From Styela clava (Eukaryota; Chordata; Ascidiacea; Stolidobranchia; Styelidae), in contig NC_135260.1 in assembly GCF_964204865.1 (NCBI RefSeq), forward strand, positions 8,866,001 through 8,930,000: 64,000 nt of DNA, written 5' to 3'. Numbering within the stretch: the first letter of the stretch is position 1; each line of letters starts with the position of its first letter. The notes beneath the pieces were generated by a model. The model was not told where the DNA came from, made no database searches, and worked only from the letters and a program-made list of their open reading frames with translations. A program made the translations under genes and the position numbers. Shown in pieces: positions 22,837 to 36,000 of this stretch.

Positions 22837-23575
22837 CAGGGATGGTGAACCTTTTTTTATTGAAACATATATATTTTTATTATGGAAAAGAAGACAGTCA
22901 TAGATATATGAGATACTTGACAATAATGAGAAACTCGCTGTTGCATCGTTTCCGCAAGTCACTTAATCTTTGGTTGGTGTTGTGTAGTTTCTCAGCTTTA
23001 CATATGCAGCACTTATATCAGGACTGGGACAAATATAATATTACCACCACAAATCTTTCCATGGTTTTAAAAGGGTTTGAACGGGAATTCCACTGAGCAA
23101 AGTATACTTTTCGATTGGCTCCAAATTACGATAAGGTTACTACCATCATGCTCCATTGTTATTATGATTACAGAAGTCGTTAAGTTAGGTCTATAAAACT
23201 TGGTTTCCCATATGGCATTGCATGCGAGAAATAAATAAATTGCAAAGTATGAGCTCGTTCCAACTACACTAAAAACGTTCTGCTGCCCGATTTGATTCAG
23301 GTATTTCCGAAAGAGAACCGCTGTAACAAGACAAATTGCGAGAAATGAACAGATTAATTTTATTGTTATGCCATAAACATTGTTACAACATTGTTGTCAG
23401 GAGCTACATACAGATATAGTTTGCTTATTGTTGGATTGAATCAAGTCGGGTTTTATGATTAATTTCATTGCTTACATGTTACTATGTTCTTTGCATTAAT
23501 CCGTAACTTGGCGCGTCTAAGAAAAAACATGGCTGGTCACCTTGTGACCCGCGGGTCAGTGATTCGCCATCCATG
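22837..23575. mobile_element. hAT-like MITE (CAGGGATGGCGAAC family), copy 2
   Basis: From CAGGGATGGTGAACC to TTCGCCATCCATG, imperfect inverted ends. It contains the AAAGTATGAGCTCGTTCCAA segment shared by all copies. GACCCGCGGGTCA lies near the right end. The target duplication is not clear. Confidence 0.6.
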
Positions 23576-23741
23576 GCTTAGGCTAGGGTCCTCATTGTCA
23601 AAATCAAGCCCTGATTTAAGAGAAATGTTTGTGTTTAATGCTATGTTAAAAAGAATTGAGTTTCTGTGTATGATATTATGGTGAAATGATTTGTTCTAAA
23701 AATTTGATTTTGAATGAAACTAATTTTTCCATATTTTCTGC

Positions 23742-26182
23742 TCATATTTTTTCACACAAATACTTTGTGGCATATTGACATGCTCCATCATTTAGGTACA
23801 ATCTGTTATTGTGTCTGAATATCATAGCGCAATCTTCAACTCCTCCCGAATTATTTGGTTCTCCAGTAGACCACAAGGAATGATCAACAGTTGAGTCATC
23901 GACATCATCCGACCAAATAAATCTTCCTTCTTGTGTGACGTCATCCAGTCCGATCCAGCAGTTTGAAATTGAACTCAATATTCCATTTTGTAGTTTCCTG
24001 AACAATCATGTCGTGAAATTATTGCCAGTATGCAGTATTATCAGACGGACAAGATGCATCTCGTGAATAAAATCGACATTGACATTGCCGTTATTGCATT
24101 TTTACACTATTATCGAAAAGTTCTCTGCCTGGCGGTCTCTTCGGTAATGGTTTGAAAACGCTCAGGTCTAATTGAAACATCGTCTCTGAATGGGACTCAA
24201 AATATAAATTCTAAATCGCTTTATAAACTTGTACTTTCATATAACTAAATGCAAAAGAAGTATTTACTCACTGCCGGACAGTTGCGTCCCTTATCCCCGC
24301 CGAAGCAAGTCTAGCATTGAATGATTGGCAGCTTTCTTTTGCATCTGGATAACTCATTGTTTCATCGAAAAGTCGATACCAGAAACCGTTGCTAGCTTTA
24401 GTCCAACCTTGTGCCTTCAAACTGAAGTCTTTCAAATCTGAGATATTTCAGGAGATTCCAATTATTGATTGTCACAATATACGCCTTTTTGTTGTATTGG
24501 GACAAGCAGAGTAGATAGTTTGAACTAATGATGATAAATATGTGTGGCATTAAATGACCTTGTATATGATACAAGTTTTAATGAATTATATAAAACTTGG
24601 AACATTGTTGGGAGTACTCATAGTCCGAGCACTAATGTAAAACTGCTATTCGAACGAAAAATGATGTGCTCGACAACTAGTTCAGCCTTAATTTTGCTTC
24701 TGCAATATATTATGCATTTTTGCTTCGTTACACGGGAATATATATATGTTTTTCATAAAAGCAACAATTTCGTTTTTATGTTAGAATTTCTATCAACGTC
24801 AGGTCACAGATGCTCATTCGGAAAAAAATTATGAAAGGCTGTCAAGATCAAGTACAATATAAAGCGGAAAACAAAAAACAGTTTTAAAAGCCACAATTAC
24901 ACTTCCAATGCTGGGTATTTTGCGTTGAAAAAAATAATACCTATATACAGTTTCATCATACAGGGCCCGTTATTTCAAATTGTGTTGATTTTCTTAATTC
25001 ACGGACACATCTTCATGTAACATTCAGCACAATTATTTTAAGAATTAGCCTGAGTTTTGCTGACTTTGCGTTGGATGTATTTAGTCATCTGTCTTTCGTG
25101 TTTATATCTGCAGCAATGCTCATTTATGTGTTATCAAGTTTCACAATATAGAGCTGATGGGCTTAATGTTGTTCACTAAAGTATTATTATTCGGAAACGA
25201 AGTGTTCATTCGGATCCTTTTGCTAAATTCTTTGTTATCGTTTTTATGAAAAAAATAGATACTAACATTTATATTACTAAAAGATGGTTGAAGTTATTGG
25301 GAAGGTATTAGCTTTTCCCTCTTGCTTCCCAATAATTATTTAAAACAAGGGGATGCTTCAATTAAAGTGATCACCTTTTTATTTCGTCACACTTGTCCTT
25401 ATCCTCCTCGGTGACAGCAAAGTCGAGTTGGATTACTTTTGATGCCCCACCGTGGTAAGGCACCAATGCATGGTATATTTTCCTATTGGTCTTTTTTTCA
25501 TATAACAGAAATAATACATTTCACCATACTCTAGATTCTTTAATAGCGTTACATTCTTAGTATTGATTTACCAGTTTTAGGTTTTTAAGATTAGACTCAT
25601 CGGTGCTCCCGAAGTATGCGAACCAAGATGGCGGACATCGGAACGTAACATGGGTAACAGGTTAGGGTTAGGCCATAATTTGTTTCCAATTTTCTTTATT
25701 TTAGTCCTATTATCAGTTTGAAGACTAGCCAAGTGCTTCCCGTAGTATTTATACCTAAAATTATGGCCTAACCCTAACATAGTACACATATTACATTCCG
25801 ATGTCCGCCATCTTGGTTCGCATACTTCGGGAGCCCCGACTCATCGTATATATTCTGTTTGATTCCTCTTACCAGATAATTCTGTCTGCAGCAATTCCAT
25901 TTTTCTCGACACATTATCGAATTCAGAGCAGTGACAAGGAAGACCTGGTTCTCCTGTAGGCCCTGGTAAACCAGGAAGTCCACGATCTCCCTTTTGACCG
26001 ATTTTACCGGCCTTTCCCGGAGGGCCAACTGCCCTTGTAGGAAATCCAAGATTTTCATTTGCTCCGTCCTCGTTTTGATCGCACGAAAGACGACAAGATC
26101 TAAGCTCTATACTTGCGAACCCCGGAGAAATACATATTGAACCACAAACTATGGCGAAAGCAAGTGTAGCTCTTGCAGCCAT
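23742..26182 (-). CDS. Collagenous C-type lectin B
   Basis: Exons 26182-25873, 24437-24272 and 23997-23742 encode 243 residues. Architecture is as in lectin A: signal peptide, Cys head, ten Gly-X-Y triplets (GPPGKA to GEPGLP), CHC, neck and CRD. Exon 2 reads as identical to that of A, as does much of intron 1. In the CRD the ligand-side loops differ: GEPNNSGGVEDC and LNDGACQYATKYLCEKI. EPN and ND are kept. Intron 1 carries a foldback MITE that lectin A lacks at the same site. Recent tandem duplicate; likely secreted. Confidence 0.9.
25603..25837. mobile_element. Foldback MITE family P, copy 3 (lectin B intron 1)
   Basis: A 235-bp near-perfect palindrome with outer arms GCTCCCGAAGTATGCGAACC and GGTTCGCATACTTCGGGAGC. 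It is flanked by GACTCATCG on both sides (25594-25602 and 25838-25846). The paralogous site in lectin A (about 16618-16628, GACTCATCTTATA) is empty, which fixes the element's ends and its 8-9 bp duplication. Confidence 0.92.
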
Positions 26183-27154
26183 TTGGTTTTAGATTACTTT
26201 TATAATATAATGTTTGCCATAAAACTCTAACATGAATACATGCGTAATTTGATTAATATTCAGCAACATGTCGCAAGAGATATAATGCAGAAAGAGTTAT
26301 AATTCTGATAATGCCCAGAATCAATCAACAGACAAAATTTTCTGTAATTTTCAATATTCTGTACTGTCTTCACTTCAGTATGCAAACCGGGATAGTCGAG
26401 TCAAATACTGTCGCCTTTTGTCTGAGTAGTTTTATGAAACGCCTCAGAGTTGGGAGTCGGAATCACAATTTCAACGAAGACACACCTGTGATTCAGCTTA
26501 GTAAATAAAAATGAAACGCACGATAAGCGCGTGTCTCTTGTCTGCTTTTGTATAATATAACTTATTACAATATATATTGACTGATTTGCTTCATTGTCGT
26601 TCGGTTAATGTTTAACTATACTTCCTCGTTGGTATTGGTAACTCTTCACCACGAAACTCGAATATTTGTCTGAAGTCTAGCGCAAAGGTAAATGACCTTT
26701 CCATCTTCCAGATTCACAAAACAAGCTTCGTTTGACCACTGCGTCAAGGATAAGCAAAATGGTGTACAGAGGTAAATGATGGGCTCTAAGCCTTAAGGGC
26801 CCCGACATTTAGCTTTGAAATATCAATCATTCAATTATGATATCATATAAATTTTATGTATCACTAATGGTTCATTTGTCGGTAGTTGGGCCATTTCTGG
26901 TGTCATGAAGTTTTATTACAACTTGAGTTTGTTAAAGGTTTATTGAATTCAACTTACTATACAATCTGGTACTATACTTGGGTGATCAGCCTATCTTACT
27001 TGTAGTTAAAATTTCGCATTTGACGCAATTCACAATTTCATTTACGACACCATATCACATTTTACACATCCTTAAAAAGTCAAATATGACGTCATAATGT
27101 AATCGATATAACGTCATTGTAAAAGAGGGGAATCACAAATGGCATAGCATAGGA
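26183..27154. repeat. Duplicated lectin upstream block, copy B
   Basis: Matches the upstream blocks of lectin A and fragment E throughout, with small indels. No coding sequence. Confidence 0.72.
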
Positions 27155-27744
27155 CAGGGATGGCGAACCTCTTAATGATTGCGTCAGCTTATATATTTTC
27201 ATTATGGAAAAGAAGACAGTGGGTCATAGATATATGAGATATTTGACTATAATGAGAAACTCGCTGTCGCTTCGTTTCCTCAAGTCTTATATCCCCTGGT
27301 TGATGTTGTGTAGTTTTTCAGTTTTACACATGCAGCACCTATATCAGGACAGCGTTAATTTGGGTCTATAAAATTTGGTTTTCCATACGGCATTGCAAGC
27401 GGGAAAGGAATAAACTACAAAGTATGAGCTCGTTCCAATTACACTAAAAACGTTCTGCTGCCCTATTTGATTCATGTATCTCCGAAAGAGAACCGCTGTA
27501 ACAAGACAAATTGCGAGAAATGAACAGATCAATTTTATTGTTATGCCATAAACATTGTTACAACATTGTTGTCAGGAGATGCATACAGATATAGTTCACT
27601 TATTGTTAGATTGAATCAAGGCGTGTTTTATTATTGATTTTATTGCTTACATGTTACCATGTTCCTTGCATCAATTCGTAACTCGGCGGGTCTAAGGAAA
27701 AACATGAGCATGTGACCCGCGGGACAGGGACTCGCCACCCTAGG
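27155..27744. mobile_element. hAT-like MITE (CAGGGATGGCGAAC family), copy 3
   Basis: Starts CAGGGATGGCGAACCTC and ends near ACTCGCCACCCTA. It shares the AAAGTATGAGCTCG segment and the CCGCGGG palindrome with copy 2. It is shorter than copy 2 by about 150 bp. Confidence 0.6.
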
Positions 27745-27908
27745 CCTAGACTAGGACTCATTGTCGAAATCCAGCCCTGATTTGAGAGAAATGTTTGTGT
27801 TTAATGCTATGTTAAAACGGTCTTCAGTTTCGGTATATGATATTATGATGAAATGATTTGTTTTAAAAATTTGATTTTAAATAATATTAATTTCTCCATA
27901 TTTTCTGC

Positions 27909-29470
27909 TTATATTTTTTCACACAAATACTTTGTGGTATATGGACAGTTTCCATCATTTAGGTACAATCTGTTATTTTGTCTAAATACCACAGCGCAAT
28001 CTTCACCTCCATTCGCATTATTTGGTTCTCCAGATAACCATAAGGAATGATCGACAGTTAAGTCATCGACATTATCCGACCAAATAAATCGTCCTTCTTG
28101 TGTGACGTCATCCAGTCCGATCCAGCAGTTTGAAATTGAAGCCAATATTCCATTTTGTAGTTCCCTGAACAATCATGTCGTAAAATTATTGCCAGTATAT
28201 GCAGTATAATCTGACAGACAAGACGCATCTCGTGAATAAAATCGACATTGACATTGCCGTTATTGCATTTTTACAACATAATCGAAAAGTTCTCTATCCT
28301 CTATCGGGCGGCCTTTTCGATAATGATTTAAAAACACTCAGGTCTAATTGAAACTCAAGTCTGTGTGGAACTCAAAACAGGTTCTACATTGTTTTATGAA
28401 TCCGTACTTCCATATCCCCAAATGAAGAAGACAATTTTATTAAATATTCACTCACTGCCGGACAGTTGCGTCCCTTATCCCCGCCGAAGCAAGTCTAGCA
28501 TTGTGTGATAAGCAGCTTTCTTTTGCATCTGGATAACTCTTTGCTTCGTCGAAAAGTCGATACCAGAAACCGTTGCTAGCTTTAGTCCAATGTGTCACCA
28601 AGTTCTTGAAGACTTTCAAATACAAAGTTATGTAGATGTAATTGATTAAGTAACTGACGCCAACAAGAATATTATTATTGGAAGTCGAACGATGATCGAT
28701 GAAGTTGTATCATCATTCTCAGTAAAGTTTTGTATATAATTTTTTAAACTATTCATAGCTTTCCCATAAACACCAGAAGTTTATGATACGGGGCAGATTT
28801 GTTTTTGTTGCTAAAGAAGAGGAAAGCAAATTCAATAATACGTCATAGTAATAAGACAACGAAAAACTATAAAAAATTCAGTGTGTAACAGTTTTGAAAG
28901 TGGGAATTTTGCTGTTAGTGACATCTTCCTGGAATTGGTTATAAATTATAACTTATAATTACTGTATGTAACAAAATTACTTAAACTATTCTATCATATA
29001 TATATATATATATATATTATGTACATCAGCGTTCCCCAGGAATGAATTGTTGATTTCTGGGAAGAAATACTGAAATATTATTTTATATTTAGGGAAGATG
29101 CATATTTTCAAAATGTGCAAATGGAGGAATTTATCAAAAAGGTTTTATATCACACTGTACCAGATAATTTTGTTTCCAGCGATTCTATTTTCCTTGACAC
29201 AACATCAAATTCAGAGCAACGGCAAGGAAGTCCCGGTTCTCCTGTAGGCCCTGGTAAACCAGGAAGTCCACGATCTCCCTTTTGGCCGATTTTCCCGGCT
29301 TTTCCCGGAGGGCCGACAGCCCTTCTAGGAAATCCAAGATTTTCATTTGCTCCGTCCTCGTTTTGATCACACGAAAGACGACAAGATCCAAGATCTATAC
29401 TTGCGAAACCCGAATAGATACCTATTGAACCACAAACAATGAATAAAGCAAGTGCAGCTCTTACAGCCAT
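27909..29470 (-). CDS. Collagenous C-type lectin C (splice sites weaker)
   Basis: Exons 29470-29161, 28612-28456 and 28164-27909 encode about 240 residues in frame. Signal peptide, Cys head, ten Gly-X-Y triplets (GPPGKA to GEPGLP), CRC, neck, and CRD with CWIGLDDVTQEGRFIWSDN, GEPNNANGGEDC, LNDGNCPYTTKYLCEKI. Two splice sites are weak. The exon 1 donor is GTACAG where A and B have GTAAGA. The acceptor used by A and B is lost, so exon 2 must start at a nearby GAAAG, giving VFKNLVTHW, which resembles lectin 1 (VFKKHSK). It is probably functional but could be an early pseudogene. Confidence 0.8.
28992..29018. repeat. (TA)n microsatellite in lectin C intron 1
   Basis: An uninterrupted run of about a dozen TA units. 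Confidence 0.8.
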
Positions 29471-31081
29471 TTGGTTTCAGATTACCTTTATTATATATTG
29501 TATGACATAAAACTCTAAAATGAATGCATGTGTAATTCGATTATTATTCAGCAACATGGCTCAGAAGATATAGCGTATACTGTAGAGAATGTAATGATTC
29601 TAATACTGGCTCCTGAACCTTCTTTAAATTTAAAATATGAGACCATCGAAAAACATTTAAGATTACTATATATAGGCTGGTGAAGCCATACAAATTTACG
29701 ATCTATATAATTAGTTTTATAAAACGTATTGGAGTTGGGGTACCGGGGTACCCACTATATATGTATATTGATATATATTTTTTCTCTCCTGAAGTAATAC
29801 AGAACCACTTGGTTTAGTATGGTGAGCTTGCCACGACCATGGACTTTTTTACGCTATAAACGTTCAAAATTTCTTCCTCGAATCCTCACTTCCCGAAGTC
29901 AATGTTTTTAATATTTCTAATGCTTTAAAGTTCACTCTGACAGTTACTCCCATGGCATATTCACTTTTCTACAACGAGTTATCTATACTGTAACGATATT
30001 TTAGAAAAATTATTGAAACGATTTGACTGATTAAAATTCATCTTGAGTACAAATAATATCAACATTATTGCAGGAATCAGCGATATTAGATTTGCAAACT
30101 CGAAGTCTAGACTTGCAGCAGTGCAGCTGCCTTATATCTTTCAACTGAGGAGCAAAGTTCATTTCAAAATTATGCTCAAAATATTTACTTTCCTTTTATT
30201 CCTGTAAAGTCCGTAAAATATAATAATTTTACACAGTTTTTTTGACAATAATATTCCATATTTGTATGAGAAAATTCACTAACAGTATAAATGAGACAAA
30301 AACAAATACATTTTCATTGCAATTTTGATGAATATTACCAATAAAAAACTTATGACTAAATAATGTTTTGAAATCTCTCGAAAATTTAGTTGATTTGCTG
30401 CATTGTTTTACTGCATATTTAATCTTCAATTCAAAATTGCTTACTCGGGCATAATATATTTATCTTTGTCACAAGTTGGTTCATGAACCCGAATATATCA
30501 TTACACAATGATTTTCATCTTATTGTGTGCCTATTCGACAGACCTTTATTTGAACAAACTCTAAAACACCTATGCCGTACGATATTCGAAACGGGAGGTT
30601 TCATCTGATATTCACAGAGTTAAAATGACTCGTAAATTTCGATATAGCAATCAATATTATTTGTATCCCACGTCACAATCAGTGGTTCTTTGTATGTTGT
30701 GATAATCTGTAAACCAACACTTGTTTTTGTTTCAAAAGTTATATATCAGATTTAGATAACGCGTGTCATGTAGATGTAGCTCAAATAGTGGCATACATCC
30801 ATATTTTGAAAATGGGGGAACCTGCTGGTAGTGAGTTCGACACGAAGAAGAAACCGTTTTTAAAATTTCGAAACCCATCGCTGCCTGCAATTTATGATTT
30901 AATATTATAGTTTCCAATACTGAAAAATTCTACAGCAGTAATACAATGCATTGGTTACATTGGACACAATGATACAATACACGTTCTGAAATCTATCTAT
31001 TTTATACAACATTTGCTACACAATGTGATATATTTAACTTGGGGAAAAAATTCATCTTGGAATGATTTTAATATAACATGG
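29471..31081. other. Intergenic region, lectin C to lectin D
   Basis: The first about 120 bp matches the other lectin promoters; the rest is unrelated AT-rich DNA with no supported exon on either strand. Confidence 0.5.
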
Positions 31082-32186
31082 TTATTGTTCCCGCTCGCAT
31101 ATGTAAGGTGCATTTGCGTAGCCTATGCCACAAGGAACGTCGTTCAAGGATACTTCCCCTGTTACGTGGCGAACGATATTCATCAGAGCACAATGTTCGT
31201 TACCCCGAGCGTTGTTTGGTTCCCCACTGCGCCACAGAGTGTGGCGACGGTATCTGACGTCACGAATTCCATCTGACCAAATCCACCTTCTTCCTCTGTT
31301 CAAGTCGTCAAGTCCAACCCACAAGTAGGACACTGTGTCGGCTATACTACTCAGTAACTCCCTGAAAAGATAAAAATTAAAATCAATTAGGAGACATATT
31401 TTAACGGAAAACGTCAAATATTTTACCCATGTGTTATTTATTAGAACGTGTTATTTTATATTAAATCATGGCACAGACAGTTTTGGGGCAAATTCGATTG
31501 ATGCGAAAAGTCCGATCAAGCACGTGTTACGCCGTTAATTTGAAGTAGAAAAAATGCGTCAAGAAAGAAAGATTAACACATATGGCGTGTTTTAAAATGA
31601 GAATTTCAATAAATAAATAGTACTTTCGTGTAGTCAGTTTTCTTATTCCCGCTGATGCAATTCTTGCGTTCTCTGCTGCGCAGTTTTTCTTGGCTTGTAA
31701 ATATGTTACATGCTCTTCAAAAAATCGATAAGCCAACCCATTGCTAGCATTACTCCAAGTCAAGAGTTTGAATTTTGCATGCTTTTTTAAATCTGGAATT
31801 GAGAGGATTAAAAAAAAGATTTTTATTAAGAAATGTGCTGATTAGTCAGACATTTTGCTTAAATGAAATAATTTTGAAGTTCAAGTCTTAAAGTTTGGGA
31901 GCACAATGAATAAATTCGAAAATGTATTCGTCTTACCTGCCAATTCATTTCGAAGATATTCCAAATCTTTCCTCAAATCTTTAAAAGCAGGGTCTGAACA
32001 CCCGCACGGTGATCCTGGAGGTCCTGCCTTTCCCGGAGGCCCTTGTGGACCAGGCAGCCCTGCTTCTCCTGTCTGAGGTACGCCAAGCTTCTCCAAACAA
32101 ATATGACATTGAGCATTGCCCAAAACTGTACCAATAAGCCCATAAAACAAACAAACAATCCCGCACAATGTAAAGCTGAACGTCAT
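31082..32186 (-). CDS. Collagenous C-type lectin D
   Basis: Three compact exons (32186-31937, 31792-31624, 31361-31082) encode 232 residues. Signal peptide (MTFSFTLCGIVCLFYGLIG), a short Cys head (CHIC), seven Gly-X-Y triplets (GEAGLPGPQGPPGKAGPPGSP), CGC, and a neck rich in Lys/Asp/Leu. The CRD has YRFFEEHVTYLQAKKNC, YLWVGLDDLNRGRRWIWSD, GEPNNARGNEHC, LNDVPC and YICERE. EPN and ND predict mannose-type binding. It is more diverged from A-C than they are from each other, and closer in layout to lectin 1. Introns are only about 150-260 bp. Confidence 0.9.
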
Positions 32187-33063
32187 CCTGTTTCCAGGAT
32201 TCTTCTAATTCCAAATATAAGTACAGTCCCTAAAGTATCTGAGTTGAAAAAAATTGTATTTAATTTGTGTTATTTAAGAATTAAATACAACATTTTGATA
32301 AAGAAAAAAGTTCAAAAAGTAGCACCATCTACTGCGACACAGACTAGACTGGTCGAATTCAAGCTATTTGATAGCATTCTGACGATCGTTGCATGTAGAG
32401 TTATCCCGTTAGAAAAAATCGGAATTTTATGTAGTATTTTAGGACATACTGACATACTGAAATTACCTAATTCGATGTCGAATACAAGTCGATTGAGTTT
32501 TATTGAACTGTTTTGCTAGCGACTGCCAATGGAGACTCGTACGTATATCAAGGAAGTTGTTCGAAACTGTACTTTCCATGAACTATGTACACGGGTCCAT
32601 AGGTCAGTTTGTTTTATAATGCTTACAGAGGCTGACATCATTAAAAACATATGCACAAATAAAGATTTGAATCCTGACTCATATATTAGGTAAATTTTTT
32701 AAAAAAATAAAAAATTTAATTTAAATGGAAAAGACAGATCCGAAGTAGATGAACAAGCACAAAAGGCATGCAATTCGATGCACAATATCATAGTAGTACC
32801 CTCTAAATATAGCTGATTTATTTTTGTGAAGAGGGATTTTTTAACACGACCAACCAGTAAAAACTTGGTGATTGGCCGGTCGACGCATTTACTCAGTGCC
32901 ATGGCAAGCCCAAATTTAATTCGGCTTTCTTATCTACAGGAATATTTTTGTTTGTGACGTCATAAAGTAGATAATATTGTAAATTTCAAAATTATTCGAA
33001 CTAAATTGTAATGCTCAATATAGATATGCATAACGTCAGGTACTGATTTTTATCTCGCTCAAG
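32187..33063. other. Divergent promoter region, lectin D / RGS22-like
   Basis: An 877-bp gap between divergently transcribed genes. No supported ORF, repeat or canonical element recognised; low complexity A/T runs. Confidence 0.5.
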
Positions 33064-36000
33064 ATGGACGAACAAGGATTTTTAAAAGGTGAGTAAAAGT
33101 TTCAGTTTAGTCAGAGATATAAAGTAATTTATAAGTTTTTGAAAACGAAAATGTATTAAAAATTAATATCAAAAATGGGACAGAGTACTTTCACGAAGTC
33201 ATACTTTTTGTCGATATCTGCAGATAAAAAAAAAAAATTGTTAAGGTGTGTTGGATGTACGAATCACCATTAGGCTCAAAGTTCGCGTATTTACCCTAAT
33301 CATCTCCGGAACATGAGTTCGGTCTTTAGACAGAAAAATGGTATATTTATAGGAGAGAATATACTCTTTATTTGTGAATCGCTGCTAAGCTCATTTAAGA
33401 GAAAATGGATATTCGAGATTACGTTCCCTAATCATTCAATAAACTTCAGCTTCGTTACGGTGAAAAAAAAAATATTATCTTTGTATTTACAAATTCCGCT
33501 GTCATTTTTAACGAGTAGGTAAGGCAACCTAGAAGAAGGCACGGCACCCTTTAATGCATCTTCTGTTATTGTCTCAATTGCGTAGCTTTGTGATTTAGCG
33601 ATTTAATGTATCACGTTGCCATAATAACGACGTCTATAATACCTTTATTTAATATATTTTGTAAGCACATTACTACATAAATTGATCGCTCGGGAAATGT
33701 GCTATCTTTCAAACATGGCTCCATACATACAAGTTTATGCTTCTGTATTAAATAACTGGATAACTAATCCTATACCCGGCATGAACTCGTAACTGGACGA
33801 GAGGCCGTGGTTCGTCATATGATTAAGTCGTATTATCGGCTTTCTTCTCCCCGGTATAAATATGTAAATCCCATTTTATATAAATATATATATTGTAGTA
33901 GTAGTCGTCAGATGTACATTTCATTGAATTTTCATGCTGATAGAACGCTCAAACAACGAACAAAAAGTAAAAAAAAAGTAAAAAAGTAAACTGCAATAGT
34001 CACAGACTTTTCAAATTTTGGTATGTTTTTTTCCCATTTCCTCTTTTCTACCTTTGTTCTGAAAGTTCCTTGGTTGACTCTTTATTCATATTGTACCTTT
34101 TTCTTTCAGATCCGGATGCTTTTCTCAGCGATCTCAAAGTTTATGATTTCCACATTCTAATGACACGAGATCCGGGATTTTGTGACTACTTCAATAAATA
34201 TTGCTTTCTACCAATTTTTGGTCAAAAAGTTGCATATTCAAATAAAAGGAAGAAATTTATTTACGATCCACCAATGCCTAGAGAAAAGCGAAAGTACAAC
34301 ATTGCCAATGATATTGTGCGCGATTGGTTGTACCAAAATCGTTTTCCCGACTTCTCCAAGTCGAAGGCGGCGGATGAATACAAACTTTGTGCTCTTATAA
34401 TGGCATCAACATCATGCGTAACAATGGCTAAGTATGATTCACAAATGAAGCGAATTGCTGGATCTACACAATCAAGTGAGTTGAATAATGAAAATACCTT
34501 TGCTTTGCGTAGGTTGGACTTAGTGGCTCTTCTCCCTCTCTCTCTCTCTACCTGTCTTTTTTAAATACCTCTATATAACATCTCATTCAAATTTTATTTA
34601 ACATTTTTTTCCTGTTTTAATTTGACCATTATTACTCAAAAAGCAATTCTCGTGAGCCATTTACACAGAACTTTTACAATATTTTGTGATTGCTTTGTAT
34701 TTGCAATTTATCTTATAAGGTGCCACTGTCATTTTCAAACTTCTTTTCAGCTCAAGCTTTGATGGAAAATTTAGATCAAATCCTATTTTTCTGCTTCGGT
34801 GGCGTTTCTAAAATGGGAAGTTTCCGACGTTATGTGTATTCGTCCAAACACGGGAAACACTTGATTGCATTTTGGATGGACGCTGAACATTTACGAAGAC
34901 TTTCAAAAGCTGTGATACAAAACGATACAACTATTTCTTCCGATCTTCGTCAAAGAAAAAAGTTATTACTGAGTGCAATTCAGTATAAATATTACAGAAG
35001 AACCAGCAAATTTGCACTTCCACTTCCTTTCCTGAAAGAAGTAATAGCAGGTATCATTTTTTATATATTGCATACCATATAAATCTTCCATTTTATATAT
35101 TTCATTCAAGATATTCATACGACAACAGGAAGATAAATGTAACAAAACTTTGAACCACTACCGATTAAACTCTTATCAGCAAAACACTATACAGTTGATT
35201 CACTATGAAACGAAACAGTAACTATACGTCACAGAAAAATATTACACACGTTAGGAATGACAAAAGTGATAAATTGAGTGAGCCATTTTTACAGAAGTAG
35301 TTGGAGAAATGTCACTGCTTGTCGAGAGCTGTCTTCTGAGCAAAGATTCGAAATACTTCATATAAATAAAATCAATTTGACAGCACTTGGTATAAAATGT
35401 CTCAAAGTTAAAAACGAAAGTTTATCTGCAAATACTACACTATTATGACAATCTAAATGTTTTTTATATTATAGAACAGGATACGAAGAGTGATCATACT
35501 TACGGTTTCGATTTCACGATGCAGTTACAAATAAATGTATTGAAAAAACTGCAAAATTATTGGGTACCAAGATTCATCTTAACCAATATCAGAATGATTT
35601 TGCAAGAGGACGAATCTAATTCGGATGATCGGGCAAGTCTTTGTTAGCAGATAGGACTACACATTGCAAATACTTTTGACGGCAACTCACACGATACCGG
35701 GTTGTCAGCACAAGTTAATATGCTCCAATCATAGAACGTATGGCAATACATAACCCTAAACCAGCCTTAGTACATTCTTTTTTTTTTAAATATTCACAGC
35801 TATAAAAATACCTACGTATGTACCGGTATCAAATATACATCTTGTGATGACTGTGGTCGTATTGGCATTGAAAGGGGTCAAAAAGTACGTAAATAAATTA
35901 AATTTATCCCACCTTATTTTTAGAGCTCCCTAGCGCCAAGTATGGCATTCGAAGACGAAAATGACATTATGGATTATATTCTTCGCCGTTCATCTATGGT

